Below, piece by piece: positions 35,249 to 44,064 of a DNA stretch of 64,000 nt (position 1 is the stretch's first letter; every line of letters begins with the position of its first letter). The position numbers and the translations under genes were made by a program. The stretch is from positions 682,001 to 746,000 of the forward strand of contig NZ_CATNLY010000023.1 of NCBI RefSeq assembly GCF_950100655.1. The letters are read 5' to 3'. The stretch is from Pleomorphomonas sp. T1.2MG-36. Its GTDB lineage: Bacteria; Pseudomonadota; Alphaproteobacteria; Rhizobiales; Pleomorphomonadaceae. Below the pieces are notes generated by a model. The model made no database searches. It was not told where the DNA came from and worked only from the letters and a program-made list of their open reading frames with translations.

Positions 35249-36817
35249 ATGAGCCTCGTCAAAAACTTCGTGACCGTGGGCGGCGCCACGTTGTCTTCAC
35301 GGCTGCTCGGCTTCGTCCGTGACGTGTTCATGGCGAACATGCTGGGCTCGGGCCCGATTGCCGATGCCTTCTTCGTCGCCTTCCGCCTGCCCAATCTGTT
35401 CCGGCGCCTGTTCGCCGAGGGGGCCTTCTCCTCAGCCTTCGTGCCGCTGTTCGCCCGGGCGCTGGCCGAAGGTGGCAAAGTGTCGGCGCGTGCGCTGGCA
35501 GAGGACATCCTCGCGATCTTCCTGCTGGTGCTGGTCGTCGTCACCGCGCTGGCCGAAATCGGCGCGCCGTGGCTGGTGGGCGTGCTCGCACCGGGCTTCA
35601 TCGACGATCCGCAGAAGTTTTCCGCCGCCGAGTTCATGACGCGGGTGATGTTCCCCTATCTCGCCTGCATGTCGCTGACCGCCATGGCGGCCGGCATGCT
35701 GCAATCCTTCGGACGTTTCGCCGTCGCCGCCTTTGCGCCGTCACTGCTCAACGTCGTCCTGGTCGCCGCCCTCGCCCTCATCTGGTGGGAGAACTGGGCC
35801 GGCACGCCGGAAGCCGCGTATACGCTCTCCTGGGCCGTCTGCATCTCCGGCTTTGCGCAATTGATCGCCGTCGGCGGCTCGCTGTGGTGGATCGGCTTCC
35901 CCATGTCGCTGAAGCGGCCGCGCTACAACGACAATGTCCGCCGTTTCGTGACGCTCGGCATCCCCGGCGTGATCTCCGGCGGCATCACCCAGATCAACAT
36001 CGTGGTCGGCACCATCATCGCCTCTATGCAGGCGAGCGCCGTGTCCTGGCTGTATTTTGCCGATCGCATCTACCAGCTGCCGCTCGGGGTGATCGGCGTC
36101 GCCATCGGCATCGTGCTCCTGCCGGACCTCACCCGCCGCGTCCGGACGGAGAAGGCCGAGAGCATCTTCCACACCCAGAACCGGGCGCTGGAGTTCGCCA
36201 TGGCGCTGACGTTGCCGGCTACCGTCGCCCTTTGCGCCATTCCCTACACGATCATGCGCGTACTGTTCGAGCGCGGTGCCTTTACCGCCGCCGACACCCT
36301 TGCCACCGCCGACGCGCTGATCGCCTTCGCCGCCGGCCTCCCGGCCTTCGTCGCCATCAAGGTGTTCCAGCCGTCCTTCTACGCCCGCGAGGACACCCGC
36401 ACGCCCACCATACAGGGCGGCATATCGGTGGCGGTCAACGTGGCGGCCTCGTTGGCCCTGTTCCCGTTCATCGGTCATGTCGGCATTGCCGCGGCGACCT
36501 CGCTCGCCGCCTGGGTCAATGCGCTGATGCTGGTCATCGAGCTTCACCGGCGCGGTCATTTCAGGGCCGACGCCCTGCTCGTCCGGCGCCTCGTTCTGCT
36601 CGCCGTCGCCAGCCTCGTGATGGGGGCGGCGCTGCTCTTCGGCGAAAGCCTTGTCGACGCCCGCCTCCACAGCGGCCGCGAGCTGCTCCAGATCATCTGG
36701 CTTCTCGGCCTCTGCCTGTTCGGCATGGCGGTCTATGGCCTTGCGACGGTGCTGACCGGCGCCGTCGACGTCCGCCGTTACGCCAAGGCGATCGTCGGTC
36801 GCGGCAAGGCCGGCTGA
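35249..36817 (+). CDS. murJ: Lipid II flippase MurJ
   Basis: A 522-residue inner-membrane protein with about 14 membrane segments that flips lipid II for peptidoglycan synthesis. Signatures are S-R-L-L-G-F-V-R-D, A-D-A-F-F-V-A-F-R-L-P-N-L-F-R-R-L-F-A-E-G at the N-terminus, and Q-L-P-L-G-V-I-G-V-A-I-G in the middle. It starts 15 bp after glnD, with GAGGAAGG upstream, and is probably co-transcribed with it. Confidence 0.95.
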   Translation: MSLVKNFVTVGGATLSSRLLGFVRDVFMANMLGSGPIADAFFVAFRLPNLFRRLFAEGAFSSAFVPLFARALAEGGKVSARALAEDILAIFLLVLVVVTALAEIGAPWLVGVLAPGFIDDPQKFSAAEFMTRVMFPYLACMSLTAMAAGMLQSFGRFAVAAFAPSLLNVVLVAALALIWWENWAGTPEAAYTLSWAVCISGFAQLIAVGGSLWWIGFPMSLKRPRYNDNVRRFVTLGIPGVISGGITQINIVVGTIIASMQASAVSWLYFADRIYQLPLGVIGVAIGIVLLPDLTRRVRTEKAESIFHTQNRALEFAMALTLPATVALCAIPYTIMRVLFERGAFTAADTLATADALIAFAAGLPAFVAIKVFQPSFYAREDTRTPTIQGGISVAVNVAASLALFPFIGHVGIAAATSLAAWVNALMLVIELHRRGHFRADALLVRRLVLLAVASLVMGAALLFGESLVDARLHSGRELLQIIWLLGLCLFGMAVYGLATVLTGAVDVRRYAKAIVGRGKAG

Positions 36818-36909
36818 GCGCGTCGCCAGCCTTCGTCACAACACCTCCTTCAGCAATTGCTGCTAACCTCCCGATCCTTATCGCCCTTTGTTGGGATCGG
36901 GAGGCAGGA

Positions 36910-38001
36910 ATGCAGGTCGAGGCAAGGCCCAGATTGCTGGGGCTGGAGTTCGGACGCTTCCTGGCGGCGCTCCTCGTGTGTTGTTTTCACTTCACCATCG
37001 CCTTCGAGAACCTGCGCCAGGATCAGGTGTTCGACTTCGCCTTTCGTGCCGGGCATGCGGGCGTCGACTACTTCTTCGTCCTGAGCGGTTTCATCATCTA
37101 CTGGGTCCACCGCCCGGACATCGGTCGCCCCGCCGCCGTGACGAGTTTCGCCACCAAGCGGATCATCCGGATCTACCCGCTCTATCTTGCCATCTTCGCA
37201 GCCATGCTCGTGATGTTCTTCCTGGTGCCGTCGTTGCGCGGGGAGCGGGAATTCACCTTCTGGAACGGCGTCCTCGACGCTTTGCTGCTGCCGCTGTCCG
37301 GCGATACCGTCGTGCCCCAGGCATGGAGCCTGCGCCATGAGATGGTGTTTTACGCGCTGTTCGCGGTGATGATCCTCAACGTGCGGGTCGGCGCGTTGGC
37401 ACTCATCGCATGGCAGGCCGCCAGCCTGGTCGTCGGGGCCATGCACCCCTACGATCTTGCTCCAGCGATCAAGCCATTCTTCTACATCTACAACCTGGGC
37501 TTCGGCCTGGGCGTGGCCTGCGCCTGGGCGGTCACCCGCATCTCGCTGACGAAGCCGGGCCTCATTGCCAGCCTTGGCGGCCTTGGTTTCTTGGCTGCCA
37601 TGACCGCCGAGTGGTACGTCGGCCGGGACCTGCCGGAAGAATTTCTGCCGCTGGGCGGCATAACCAGCCCGCTGATCTACATGAGCTGCGCAGCCGCGCT
37701 GATCCTGTCGATCTCGCAAATCGAGATGAGAAAGCCGCTGCCATTCGCCCGCCCGATGGCGATCCTGGGCGGCAGTTCCTATTGCATCTACCTGATCCAC
37801 GCTCCGCTCGGGTCGGTCCTCATCCGCCTGTTCGGGGTGGGGCCGTTGGCCGAGCTGCCCAACCGGGTCGTGTTCGTTGCCATGGTCCTGATCACCATCG
37901 GCGTATCGGTGGCCGTACATCTGTTGATCGAGAAGCCGGCGATGCAATGGCTGCGCCGGCCGGGCCGTCGTGCCCACCCCGCCGGAGGTGTTCCGGCGTA
38001 G
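36910..38001 (+). CDS. Acyltransferase 3 family membrane protein (OafA-like)
   Basis: A 363-residue inner-membrane acyltransferase with about ten membrane segments. The family's first-loop motif appears as C-C-F-H-F-T-I-A-F (with the catalytic-type His), then G-V-D-Y-F-F-V-L-S-G-F-I-I (about 55-67), and the late S-Y-C-I-Y-L-I-H-A-P. Such enzymes O-acetylate or otherwise acylate surface polysaccharides or lipids. The open frame reaches far upstream in the murJ region, but GGGAGGCAGGA immediately before ATG 36910 fixes the start. It sits between murJ and trpS, a position usually without this gene, so it may be an insertion into a conserved block. Confidence 0.85.
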   Translation: MQVEARPRLLGLEFGRFLAALLVCCFHFTIAFENLRQDQVFDFAFRAGHAGVDYFFVLSGFIIYWVHRPDIGRPAAVTSFATKRIIRIYPLYLAIFAAMLVMFFLVPSLRGEREFTFWNGVLDALLLPLSGDTVVPQAWSLRHEMVFYALFAVMILNVRVGALALIAWQAASLVVGAMHPYDLAPAIKPFFYIYNLGFGLGVACAWAVTRISLTKPGLIASLGGLGFLAAMTAEWYVGRDLPEEFLPLGGITSPLIYMSCAAALILSISQIEMRKPLPFARPMAILGGSSYCIYLIHAPLGSVLIRLFGVGPLAELPNRVVFVAMVLITIGVSVAVHLLIEKPAMQWLRRPGRRAHPAGGVPA

Positions 38002-38131
38002 GGGGCCGGACGTGGCGCGGTCACCTCACCCCATCCCTTCATGACCACCAACGGCTCGGTCGGCGGCATAGGCCGTAGGTCGAGCACCGCTGTCTTTCGC
38101 TTGCGGTCACCGCGTGGCGGGTCCATAAGTC

Positions 38132-38159
38132 CGCTCCGCCCGGTTTCACCACCGGAGCG
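38132..38159 (+). other. Hairpin in the trpS leader
   Basis: CGCTCCG (38132-38138) and CGGAGCG (38153-38159) are perfect complements, 29 bases before the trpS ATG. There is no U tract and no tryptophan-rich leader ORF, so classical attenuation is not supported. It may terminate the acyltransferase transcript weakly or be incidental. Confidence 0.3.
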
Positions 38160-38188
38160 CGTGTCACTCTATCCTCGGGTCCAAACCG

Positions 38189-39241
38189 ATGCCTTTCAAA
38201 CCTCTTGTCTTTTCCGGCGTTCAACCGACCGGCAATCTCCATCTCGGCAATTATCTCGGCGCCATCAAGCGCTTCGTGGAAATGCAGTCGACCCATGACT
38301 GCATCTACTGCGTCGTCGACGAGCACGCCATCACCGTCTGGCAGGATCCCTTCGAGCTCCGGCGCCAGATCCGCGAAGTGACGGCCGCCTTCCTCGCCGC
38401 CGGCATCGATCCGAAGACGCACATCGTCTTCAATCAGAGCCAGGTGCCCGAGCACGCCGAACTCGCCTGGGTATTCAACTGCGTCGCCCGCATGGGCTGG
38501 CTCAACCGCATGACGCAGTTCAAGGAGAAGGCCGGCAAGGACCGCGAGAACGTGTCGGTGGGCCTGTTCGCCTATCCCAGCCTGATGGCGGCCGACATTC
38601 TGGTCTACCGGGCGACCCACGTGCCGGTCGGCGAGGACCAGAAGCAGCACCTCGAGCTCGCTCGCGACATCGCAACGAAGTTCAACAACGACTTCTCCGC
38701 CTCGATCGTAGCCCAGGGTCACAGCGCCGAGGACGGCTATTTCCCGCTGCCCGAGCCGCTGACGCAGGGTCCGGCGCCGCGCGTCATGTCGCTTCGCGAC
38801 GGCACCAAGAAGATGTCGAAGTCCGATCCGTCGGACTACTCGCGCATCAATCTGACCGACGACCGCGATGCCATCGCCACGAAGATCCGCAAGGCCCGGA
38901 CCGACCCGGAGCCGCTGCCGTCCGAGGTCGACGGTCTCAAGGAACGGCCGGACGCCGACAACCTCGTCACGATCTACGCCGCTCTGGCGGGCACGACGAA
39001 GGAGGCGGTGCTGAAAGACCGCGGCGGGTCGCAGTTCTCGGCCTTCAAGCCGGCGCTGGCCGATCTCGCGGTGTCCGTCCTGTCGCCGATCAACGATCGG
39101 ATGAAGGCGCTGATGGCAGAACCCGACCATATCGACGCAGTCCTCGCCGACGGCTCTGAACGGGCCGGCGCCATCGCCGGCAAGGTGATGGACGACGTGC
39201 GCGACATCGTCGGCTTCATTCAGAGCCGCAAGCGGCGCTGA
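38189..39241 (+). CDS. trpS: Tryptophanyl-tRNA synthetase
   Basis: A 350-residue class I aminoacyl-tRNA synthetase that charges tRNA-Trp. The HIGH-type motif is G-N-L-H-L-G-N-Y (about 13-20) and the KMSKS loop is [10 protein letters not shown] (about 207-216). The length is usual. A strong hairpin follows the stop codon at 39263-39296. Confidence 0.96.
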   Translation: MPFKPLVFSGVQPTGNLHLGNYLGAIKRFVEMQSTHDCIYCVVDEHAITVWQDPFELRRQIREVTAAFLAAGIDPKTHIVFNQSQVPEHAELAWVFNCVARMGWLNRMTQFKEKAGKDRENVSVGLFAYPSLMAADILVYRATHVPVGEDQKQHLELARDIATKFNNDFSASIVAQGHSAEDGYFPLPEPLTQGPAPRVMSLRDGTKKMSKSDPSDYSRINLTDDRDAIATKIRKARTDPEPLPSEVDGLKERPDADNLVTIYAALAGTTKEAVLKDRGGSQFSAFKPALADLAVSVLSPINDRMKALMAEPDHIDAVLADGSERAGAIAGKVMDDVRDIVGFIQSRKRR

Positions 39242-39262
39242 GGTGCCGTTCAGTGAAAACTT

Positions 39263-39296
39263 GAAGGCCGGTGCGGCTTGTCCGCCGCCGGCCTTC
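39263..39296 (+). terminator. Terminator-like hairpin after trpS
   Basis: GAAGGCCGG (39263-39271) pairs perfectly with CCGGCCTTC (39288-39296), and inner GCGG/CCGC extends it. The following bases (TGCTAATTTG) form only a weak U tract, so termination may be partial. Confidence 0.6.
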
Positions 39297-39311
39297 TGCT
39301 AATTTGTCATC

Positions 39312-39809
39312 ATGGTTTCACGCCGCCTCGCCCGCGAAGAGGGTCACCGACGCAAGTTCCTCTGCGTCATAGACGACACGCCCGAATGCGACCGGGCGCT
39401 TGTCTACGCAGCCACGCGCGCACGGCATACGTCCGGGGGGCTGGTGCTTCTCTATGTCATCCCGCCCGGCGACTTCCAGCATTGGCGCGGCGTCGAGGAG
39501 ATGATGCGCGCCGAGGCAATGGACGAAGCGCGGCAGCGTCTGGCCGCTACTGCCGAACGCGTGCACGCCTTCGCGGCCGATATCGAGGCCGAGCTCGTTA
39601 TCCGCGAAGGACAGGCGGCCGAAGCGATCCACCGTCTCATCGAGGAGGATCGCGACATCGCCATCCTGGTACTCGCGGCCGGTATCGGCAGCGAGGGGCC
39701 GGGGCCGCTGGTGACCTCGGTCGCCGGTCGCTCGGGGCCGCCGTTTCCCATCCCGGTGACCATCGTGCCCGGCGACATGAGCGACGAGGATATCGCGGCC
39801 GTCGCTTGA
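39312..39809 (+). CDS. Universal stress protein (UspA family)
   Basis: A 165-residue single-domain Usp protein. It opens with K-F-L-C-V-I-D-D-T-P-E-C (first strand with the conserved Asp) and has A-R-A-R-H-T-S-G-G-L-V-L-L-Y-V. The ATP-binding G-x2-G-x9-G-S/T motif is only loosely matched (G-I-G-S-E-G ... V-A-G-R-S), so nucleotide binding is uncertain. It lies between trpS and nfuA as in other Hyphomicrobiales. Confidence 0.85.
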   Translation: MVSRRLAREEGHRRKFLCVIDDTPECDRALVYAATRARHTSGGLVLLYVIPPGDFQHWRGVEEMMRAEAMDEARQRLAATAERVHAFAADIEAELVIREGQAAEAIHRLIEEDRDIAILVLAAGIGSEGPGPLVTSVAGRSGPPFPIPVTIVPGDMSDEDIAAVA

Positions 39810-39842
39810 GCCCTGAACGATTTAGATCCGCAGGTTCACCGA

Positions 39843-39871
39843 TTGTTCATTTGCAAAGTCGGAACTATCCT
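39843..39871 (+). promoter_or_regulatory. Candidate sigma-70-type promoter of nfuA
   Basis: TTGTTC (39843-39848) and TATCCT (39866-39871) are separated by 17 bases, with a transcript start expected near 39879, about 48 bases before the nfuA ATG. Called from pattern only. Confidence 0.4.
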
Positions 39872-39926
39872 CTAAAGATCAAGTTTAGACATGTTCCAAT
39901 CAGGCGAGCCTGAGGAGCCCCACAAG

Positions 39927-40481
39927 ATGTTCATTCAGACCGAGTCCACGCCCAATCCGGCTACGCTGAAGTTCCTGCCCGGGCGGGTCGTCCTCGAAGG
40001 CAGTCCGCGCGAATTCCTGACGCCCGAACAGGCGGCCGTTTCGCCGCTTGCCACGGGGTTGTTCGAGATCAACGGCGTGTCCGGCGTGTTCTTCGGCGCC
40101 GACTTCATCACCGTGACCAGCCCGGACGAGGACTGGACGCACCTGAAGCCGGCAGTGCTCGGCGTCATCATGGAACACTTCATGTCGGGCGCGCCGATCC
40201 TGACGACTACCGAGACGACGGCCGGCGACGAGGATTTCGATCCGGCCGACGCAGATACGGTATCGTCGATCAAGGAGCTCCTTGATACGCGCGTGCGTCC
40301 GGCCGTGGCGGCGGACGGTGGAGACATCACTTTCCGCGCCTACAAGGACGGCATCGTCTATCTCAACATGCGCGGCGCCTGCGCCGGGTGTCCGTCGTCG
40401 ACGGCGACACTCCGGAACGGCATCCAGAATCTCCTGCGTCACTTCCTTCCGGACGTGCGCGAGGTTCGCGCCGTCGCCTGA
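39927..40481 (+). CDS. nfuA: Fe-S cluster scaffold/carrier NfuA (NifU-like)
   Basis: A 184-residue iron-sulfur carrier. The N-terminal Nfu_N domain starts M-F-I-Q-T-E-S-T-P-N-P-A-T-L-K-F and the C-terminal NifU domain carries the cluster-binding C-A-G-C (about 155-158) in M-R-G-A-C-A-G-C-P-S-S. It transfers 4Fe-4S clusters to target proteins in the cytosol. TGAGGAG precedes ATG 39927; the longer in-frame start at 39891 lacks a ribosome site and family similarity. A perfect 9 bp hairpin follows the gene. Confidence 0.93.
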   Translation: MFIQTESTPNPATLKFLPGRVVLEGSPREFLTPEQAAVSPLATGLFEINGVSGVFFGADFITVTSPDEDWTHLKPAVLGVIMEHFMSGAPILTTTETTAGDEDFDPADADTVSSIKELLDTRVRPAVAADGGDITFRAYKDGIVYLNMRGACAGCPSSTATLRNGIQNLLRHFLPDVREVRAVA

Positions 40482-40508
40482 TTGACCTCTGATACGCACC
40501 GTATCCCA

Positions 40509-40531
40509 CGCCGCCGGTCACTCCGGCGGCG
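40509..40531 (+). terminator. Terminator-like hairpin after nfuA
   Basis: CGCCGCCGG (40509-40517) and CCGGCGGCG (40523-40531) are perfect complements with a five-base loop, followed by TCGTCATTT. The remaining 200 bp before the nitroreductase gene are AT-richer and presumably carry its promoter; no gene is seen there. Confidence 0.7.
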
Positions 40532-40731
40532 TCGTCATTTCAAAGGGGCGCGGTCCGAAGCGGCATTCAAGTTACCGTGAAAAGGTTGTGAACAGCGCGC
40601 AATCGACCGCGGTATTGCGGGATAGGTCACTTTTATCGAACAATTTGTCAGCCGATCGCCGACTATTCGGGGCATCGAAAGACACCTAGTTCGGGCGTGA
40701 ATTCGCTTCCTCCGCCCGAAAGGTTTTTCCA

Positions 40732-41325
40732 ATGTCCGCTCTTCTTGCCGACGACACGCTCGACCGTCTGTTCCGCGACGGCCGCTCCTACAACGGCTTC
40801 CTCGACAAGCCGGTTACCGACGAGACGCTGAGGACGCTGGCCGAACTGACCAGTCTCGGCCCCACCGAGGCCAACACCCTGCCCGGCCGCTTCGTTTTCG
40901 TGAAGTCGCCCGAGGCCAAGGAAAAGCTGCTGGCCGCCATGGCGCCCGGCAATCAGGCCAAGACCAAGACCGCGCCAGTGTCCGTCATTGCCGGCTACGA
41001 TCTCGATTTCTACGAGAACCTGCCCAAGACCTTCCCCCACGCCGATGCCCGCTCCTGGTACGCCGGCTCGCCGGACGAGCGCCTGCAGTTCTCTGCGTTG
41101 CGCTCGGCCTCGTTGCAGGTCGGCTACCTGACCACGGCCGCGCGGGCGTTGGGTCTCGACGTCGGCCCGATGGCCGGCTTCGATGCCGCCGCCGTCGACG
41201 CCGCCTTCTTCCCCAACAGCCGCGTCAAGACCTTCCTGGTCGTCAATCTTGGCTACGGCGACAAGTCGTCGCTGTACCCGCGCCTGCCGCGCCTCGCCTT
41301 CGACGAATACGCCCGCATCGCTTGA
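40732..41325 (+). CDS. Nitroreductase family protein, RutE-like malonic semialdehyde reductase
   Basis: A 197-residue FMN-dependent nitroreductase-fold protein. R-S-Y-N-G-F-L-D-K-P-V-T-D-E-T-L (about 18-33) and L-G-P-T-E-A-N match the RutE/HadB subgroup, which reduces malonic semialdehyde to 3-hydroxypropionate with NAD(P)H in pyrimidine degradation. No rut genes are nearby, so the physiological substrate is inferred. CodA in the same window is far away (38 kb). A strong bidirectional terminator separates it from nth. Confidence 0.85.
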   Translation: MSALLADDTLDRLFRDGRSYNGFLDKPVTDETLRTLAELTSLGPTEANTLPGRFVFVKSPEAKEKLLAAMAPGNQAKTKTAPVSVIAGYDLDFYENLPKTFPHADARSWYAGSPDERLQFSALRSASLQVGYLTTAARALGLDVGPMAGFDAAAVDAAFFPNSRVKTFLVVNLGYGDKSSLYPRLPRLAFDEYARIA

Positions 41326-41349
41326 CCGATTTCGGATCGAGAAAAAACG

Positions 41350-41375
41350 AAACCCCGCCGGCGACGGCGGGGTTT
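41350..41375. terminator. Bidirectional terminator between the nitroreductase and nth
   Basis: AAACCCCGCC (41350-41359) pairs perfectly with GGCGGGGTTT (41366-41375) around a six-base loop. The stem has an A-rich left side and T-rich right side, so it can stop transcription from both convergent genes. Confidence 0.8.
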
Positions 41376-41398
41376 GGCGTTTCAAGCATCCGGTAAGG

Positions 41399-42121
41399 TC
41401 ACATCATCGGCAGGCGCTTTTCCGGACTCCGGCAGAGATCGGCGACGATGCACCGTTCGCACTCCGGCCGCCGGGCCTTGCAGACGTAGCGGCCATGCAG
41501 GATCAGCCAATGATGGGCGTGCAGAAGATAGGCTTTCGGCACGACCTTCTCCAGGCCGAGCTCGACCTCGATCGGCGTCCGCCCCGGCGCGAGGCCCAGC
41601 CGGTTGGAGACGCGGAAAACATGCGTGTCCACGGCGATGGTCGGTTCGCCGAAGGCGATGTTGAGGACGACATTTGCCGTCTTGCGGCCAACGCCCGGCA
41701 AGGCTTCGAGCGAAGCGCGGTCGCGCGGGACTTCGCCGCCGTGCTCGCGCACCAGAATCTCCGACAGCGCAATGACGTTCTTCGCCTTGTTGCGATAGAG
41801 GCCGATGGTCTTGATGGCCTCCCGAAGACGGTCTTCGCCGAGCTCCAGCATCTTTGCGGGGGTGTCGACCGTCTCGAACAGCGGCCGAGTCGTCTTGTTG
41901 ACGCCGGCATCGGTGGTCTGGGCGGACAGCGCCACCGCGACCAGAAGCGTGTAGGGGTTGACGGCGTGAAGCTCGCCCCGCGGTTCGGGATTGGCCGCCT
42001 TGAAGGTGGCGAACAGCTCTTCGATTTCCGCCGAGTTCATGGGCCGGGTCGGCGGAATGGGCGTGTCGATGTCTTCGGACGCGACGGCAGGCTTTCTCGG
42101 CACGGGCAATACTCCGGGCAA
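41399..42121 (-). CDS. nth: Endonuclease III
   Basis: A 240-residue base-excision-repair DNA glycosylase/AP lyase for oxidised pyrimidines. The helix-hairpin-helix L-P-G-V-G-R-K-T-A-N-V-V-L-N contains the catalytic Lys, V-D-T-H-V-F-R-V the catalytic Asp, and the 4Fe-4S loop C-x6-C-x2-C-x5-C is complete near the C-terminus. An N-terminal extension of about 27 residues precedes the core; alphaproteobacterial Nth often has one, although ATG 42040 is an alternative start. It is divergent from the Ada-type gene. Confidence 0.95.
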   Translation of the reverse strand: MPGVLPVPRKPAVASEDIDTPIPPTRPMNSAEIEELFATFKAANPEPRGELHAVNPYTLLVAVALSAQTTDAGVNKTTRPLFETVDTPAKMLELGEDRLREAIKTIGLYRNKAKNVIALSEILVREHGGEVPRDRASLEALPGVGRKTANVVLNIAFGEPTIAVDTHVFRVSNRLGLAPGRTPIEVELGLEKVVPKAYLLHAHHWLILHGRYVCKARRPECERCIVADLCRSPEKRLPMM

Positions 42122-42293
42122 GGCGCTATGCCGCCTTCTATAGCCGGATTTGGTGCCTGGCGGCGTCAGCAGCGTCGCTTTTTCCGGCCATCGGGATCGT
42201 TTTTTTGCTCTTTTTCCTCCGACGTGCGAGAATCGGGTGGTTGGATCGCCGACCCCTCCCTAACTTTGCATCGCACCCTTGAAGGAGGACGCG

Positions 42294-43259
42294 ATGGACG
42301 CCATTACGCTGACCGACAACCTCACCCGCCCGCCGATGTCTGCGAGCTGGCTGCACGAGGGGCTGCGCATGGCGGGCGAGGTATCCCTCGATCGCGATCA
42401 CAGCGACTACGTTCTCGTGCGCGACACCATTCGCTTCATTTCCGAGCGCTGGCGCGACCAGCCTGAACTTGAGACGATCGCCGCTGCCGTCGGTACGGAT
42501 GCCGGTCATCTGCATCGCCTGTTCACCCGGTGGGCGGGCCTGACTCCCAAGGCCTTCGTCCAGGCGCTGACGCTCGACGAGGCGCGGCGGATGCTCGACC
42601 AGTCGTCGTCGATCCTCGACACCGCCTATGAGGTCGGCCTGTCCGGTCCGGGGCGTTTGCACGATCTATTCGTGACGCACGAGGCGATGAGCCCGGGCGC
42701 CTACAAGGCGCGGGGAGCCGGCGTCACCATCGCCTACGGCTTCCACTCCTCGCCCTTCGGTACCGCGCTGGTGATGGCCACCGACCGGGGACTTGCCGGC
42801 ATAGCCTTCGCCGACCCCGGCGAGGAACAGAAGGCCTTCCTTGACATGTCGGCCCGCTGGCCTGCCGCCACCTACGTTCAGGACGAAGTGACCACCGCGC
42901 CTTATGCGCGACAGGTGTTCGATCCGACGGTGTGGTCGCAGGATCGGCCGATCCGGCTGGTGTTCATCGGCTCCGACTTCGAAGTCAGGGTATGGGAGAC
43001 GCTGCTGCGAATTCCACTCGGCAAGGCGACGACCTATTCGGACATCGCCCGGCACATCGGCAACCCGAACGCGGCGCGGGCCGTCGGCTCCGCCGTCGGG
43101 CGAAACCCCCTGTCCTTCGTCGTGCCCTGCCACCGCGTGCTCGGCCGCGAAGGCGACCTCTGCGGCTATCACTGGGGCCTCACGCGCAAGAAGGCCATTC
43201 TCGGCTGGGAAACCGGCCTGGCGCGCCGGCTCGGCGGCGCCGAGGTGGAGAAGGCCTGA
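42294..43259 (+). CDS. Ada-like protein: AraC helix-turn-helix plus O6-methylguanine-DNA methyltransferase
   Basis: A 321-residue protein joining an AraC-type DNA-binding domain (about 40-135, with L-E-T-I-A-A-A-V-G-T and H-L-H-R-L-F-T-R-W) to a suicidal methyltransferase (about 150-315). The acceptor cysteine lies in F-V-V-P-C-H-R-V-L-G. It removes methyl groups from O6-alkylguanine and may activate its own gene. The N-terminal zinc methylphosphotriester domain of E. coli Ada is absent. AAGGAGGA sits just before ATG 42294. Confidence 0.92.
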   Translation: MDAITLTDNLTRPPMSASWLHEGLRMAGEVSLDRDHSDYVLVRDTIRFISERWRDQPELETIAAAVGTDAGHLHRLFTRWAGLTPKAFVQALTLDEARRMLDQSSSILDTAYEVGLSGPGRLHDLFVTHEAMSPGAYKARGAGVTIAYGFHSSPFGTALVMATDRGLAGIAFADPGEEQKAFLDMSARWPAATYVQDEVTTAPYARQVFDPTVWSQDRPIRLVFIGSDFEVRVWETLLRIPLGKATTYSDIARHIGNPNAARAVGSAVGRNPLSFVVPCHRVLGREGDLCGYHWGLTRKKAILGWETGLARRLGGAEVEKA

Positions 43260-43284
43260 GCTTTGCCGTTCCATCCAAAAGAAA

Positions 43285-43315
43285 AGCGCCGCGATGGAGA
43301 CCCCACCGCGGCGCT
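43285..43315. terminator. Bidirectional terminator between the Ada-like gene and gpmA
   Basis: AGCGCCGCG (43285-43293) pairs perfectly with CGCGGCGCT (43307-43315); the loop can add T-G-G/C-C-A. It is followed by ATCTTTTT on the plus strand and preceded by an A-rich run for the minus strand. Confidence 0.85.
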
Positions 43316-43338
43316 GATCTTTTTCAAAGGTGCGACAA

Positions 43339-43959
43339 TCAGGCCGCCAGAACCTTCTTCGACTTGATCGAACCGTCTTCGTTGAGCTCGTAGACGATCG
43401 GCTCGCCGGTGTTCAGCTCGCGGGCGACGATCTCGTCGCCGGAGAGCTTCTCGAGGTCCATGATGATCGAGCGCAGCGAGTTGCCGTGGGCGGCGACCAG
43501 CACGTTCTCGCCCTTCAGGACGCGCGGCAGGATCTCGGCGTTGAAATAGGGCAGCGTGCGCTCGGCGGTGTTCTTCAGGCTCTCGCCGCCCGGAGGCGGA
43601 ACGTCGAACGAACGGCGCCAAATGTGCACCTGCTCCTCGCCCCACTTGGCGCGGGCGTCGTCCTTGTTGAGGCCGGTCAGTTCGCCGTAGTCGCGCTCGT
43701 TGAGGGCCTGGTCGCGGATGGTCTCGAGGTCCGGCTGGCCGACTTCGCCGAGGATGAGGCGTAGCGTGTGCTGGGCGCGCGTCAGGACCGACGTGTAGGC
43801 GATGTCGTACTTGTAGCCGAGCGCCTTGAGGCGGGTACCGGCGGCGGTGGCTTCCTTGACGCCCTGGGCGGTCAGGTCGGGATCCTTCCAGCCGGTGAAC
43901 AGGTTGAGCAGGTTCCACTCGGACTGGCCGTGGCGGACGAGGACCAGAATGCGGCTCAT
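43339..43959 (-). CDS. gpmA: 2,3-bisphosphoglycerate-dependent phosphoglycerate mutase
   Basis: A 206-residue glycolytic enzyme that interconverts 3- and 2-phosphoglycerate through a phosphohistidine. The catalytic R-H-G-Q-S-E-W-N (about 9-16), the acid/base Glu in L-N-E-R-D-Y-G, and the second His in A-A-H-G-N-S-L-R are intact. The short length is typical of alphaproteobacterial dPGM. GGAGAAAAG precedes ATG 43959. It lies downstream of dapB on the same strand, an arrangement conserved in Hyphomicrobiales. Confidence 0.95.
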   Translation of the reverse strand: MSRILVLVRHGQSEWNLLNLFTGWKDPDLTAQGVKEATAAGTRLKALGYKYDIAYTSVLTRAQHTLRLILGEVGQPDLETIRDQALNERDYGELTGLNKDDARAKWGEEQVHIWRRSFDVPPPGGESLKNTAERTLPYFNAEILPRVLKGENVLVAAHGNSLRSIIMDLEKLSGDEIVARELNTGEPIVYELNEDGSIKSKKVLAA

Positions 43960-44064
43960 GGGCTTTTCTCCAGTTGATCGCTTCATTGGGGGCCGGAACC
44001 GACCGTCGGTCCCGGATCTTTCTGCAGCCGGCCACGCCTCCCCAGGAAGCGAGGACGGGATTGG

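Noticed and set aside
36869..36893. Palindrome CAGCAATTGCTG after murJ as an operator
   Set aside because: Short and isolated, not positioned relative to a promoter that I could identify.
38002..38188. tRNA or tryptophan attenuator upstream of trpS
   Set aside because: No cloverleaf, no Trp-rich leader peptide and no U tract; only a simple hairpin is present.
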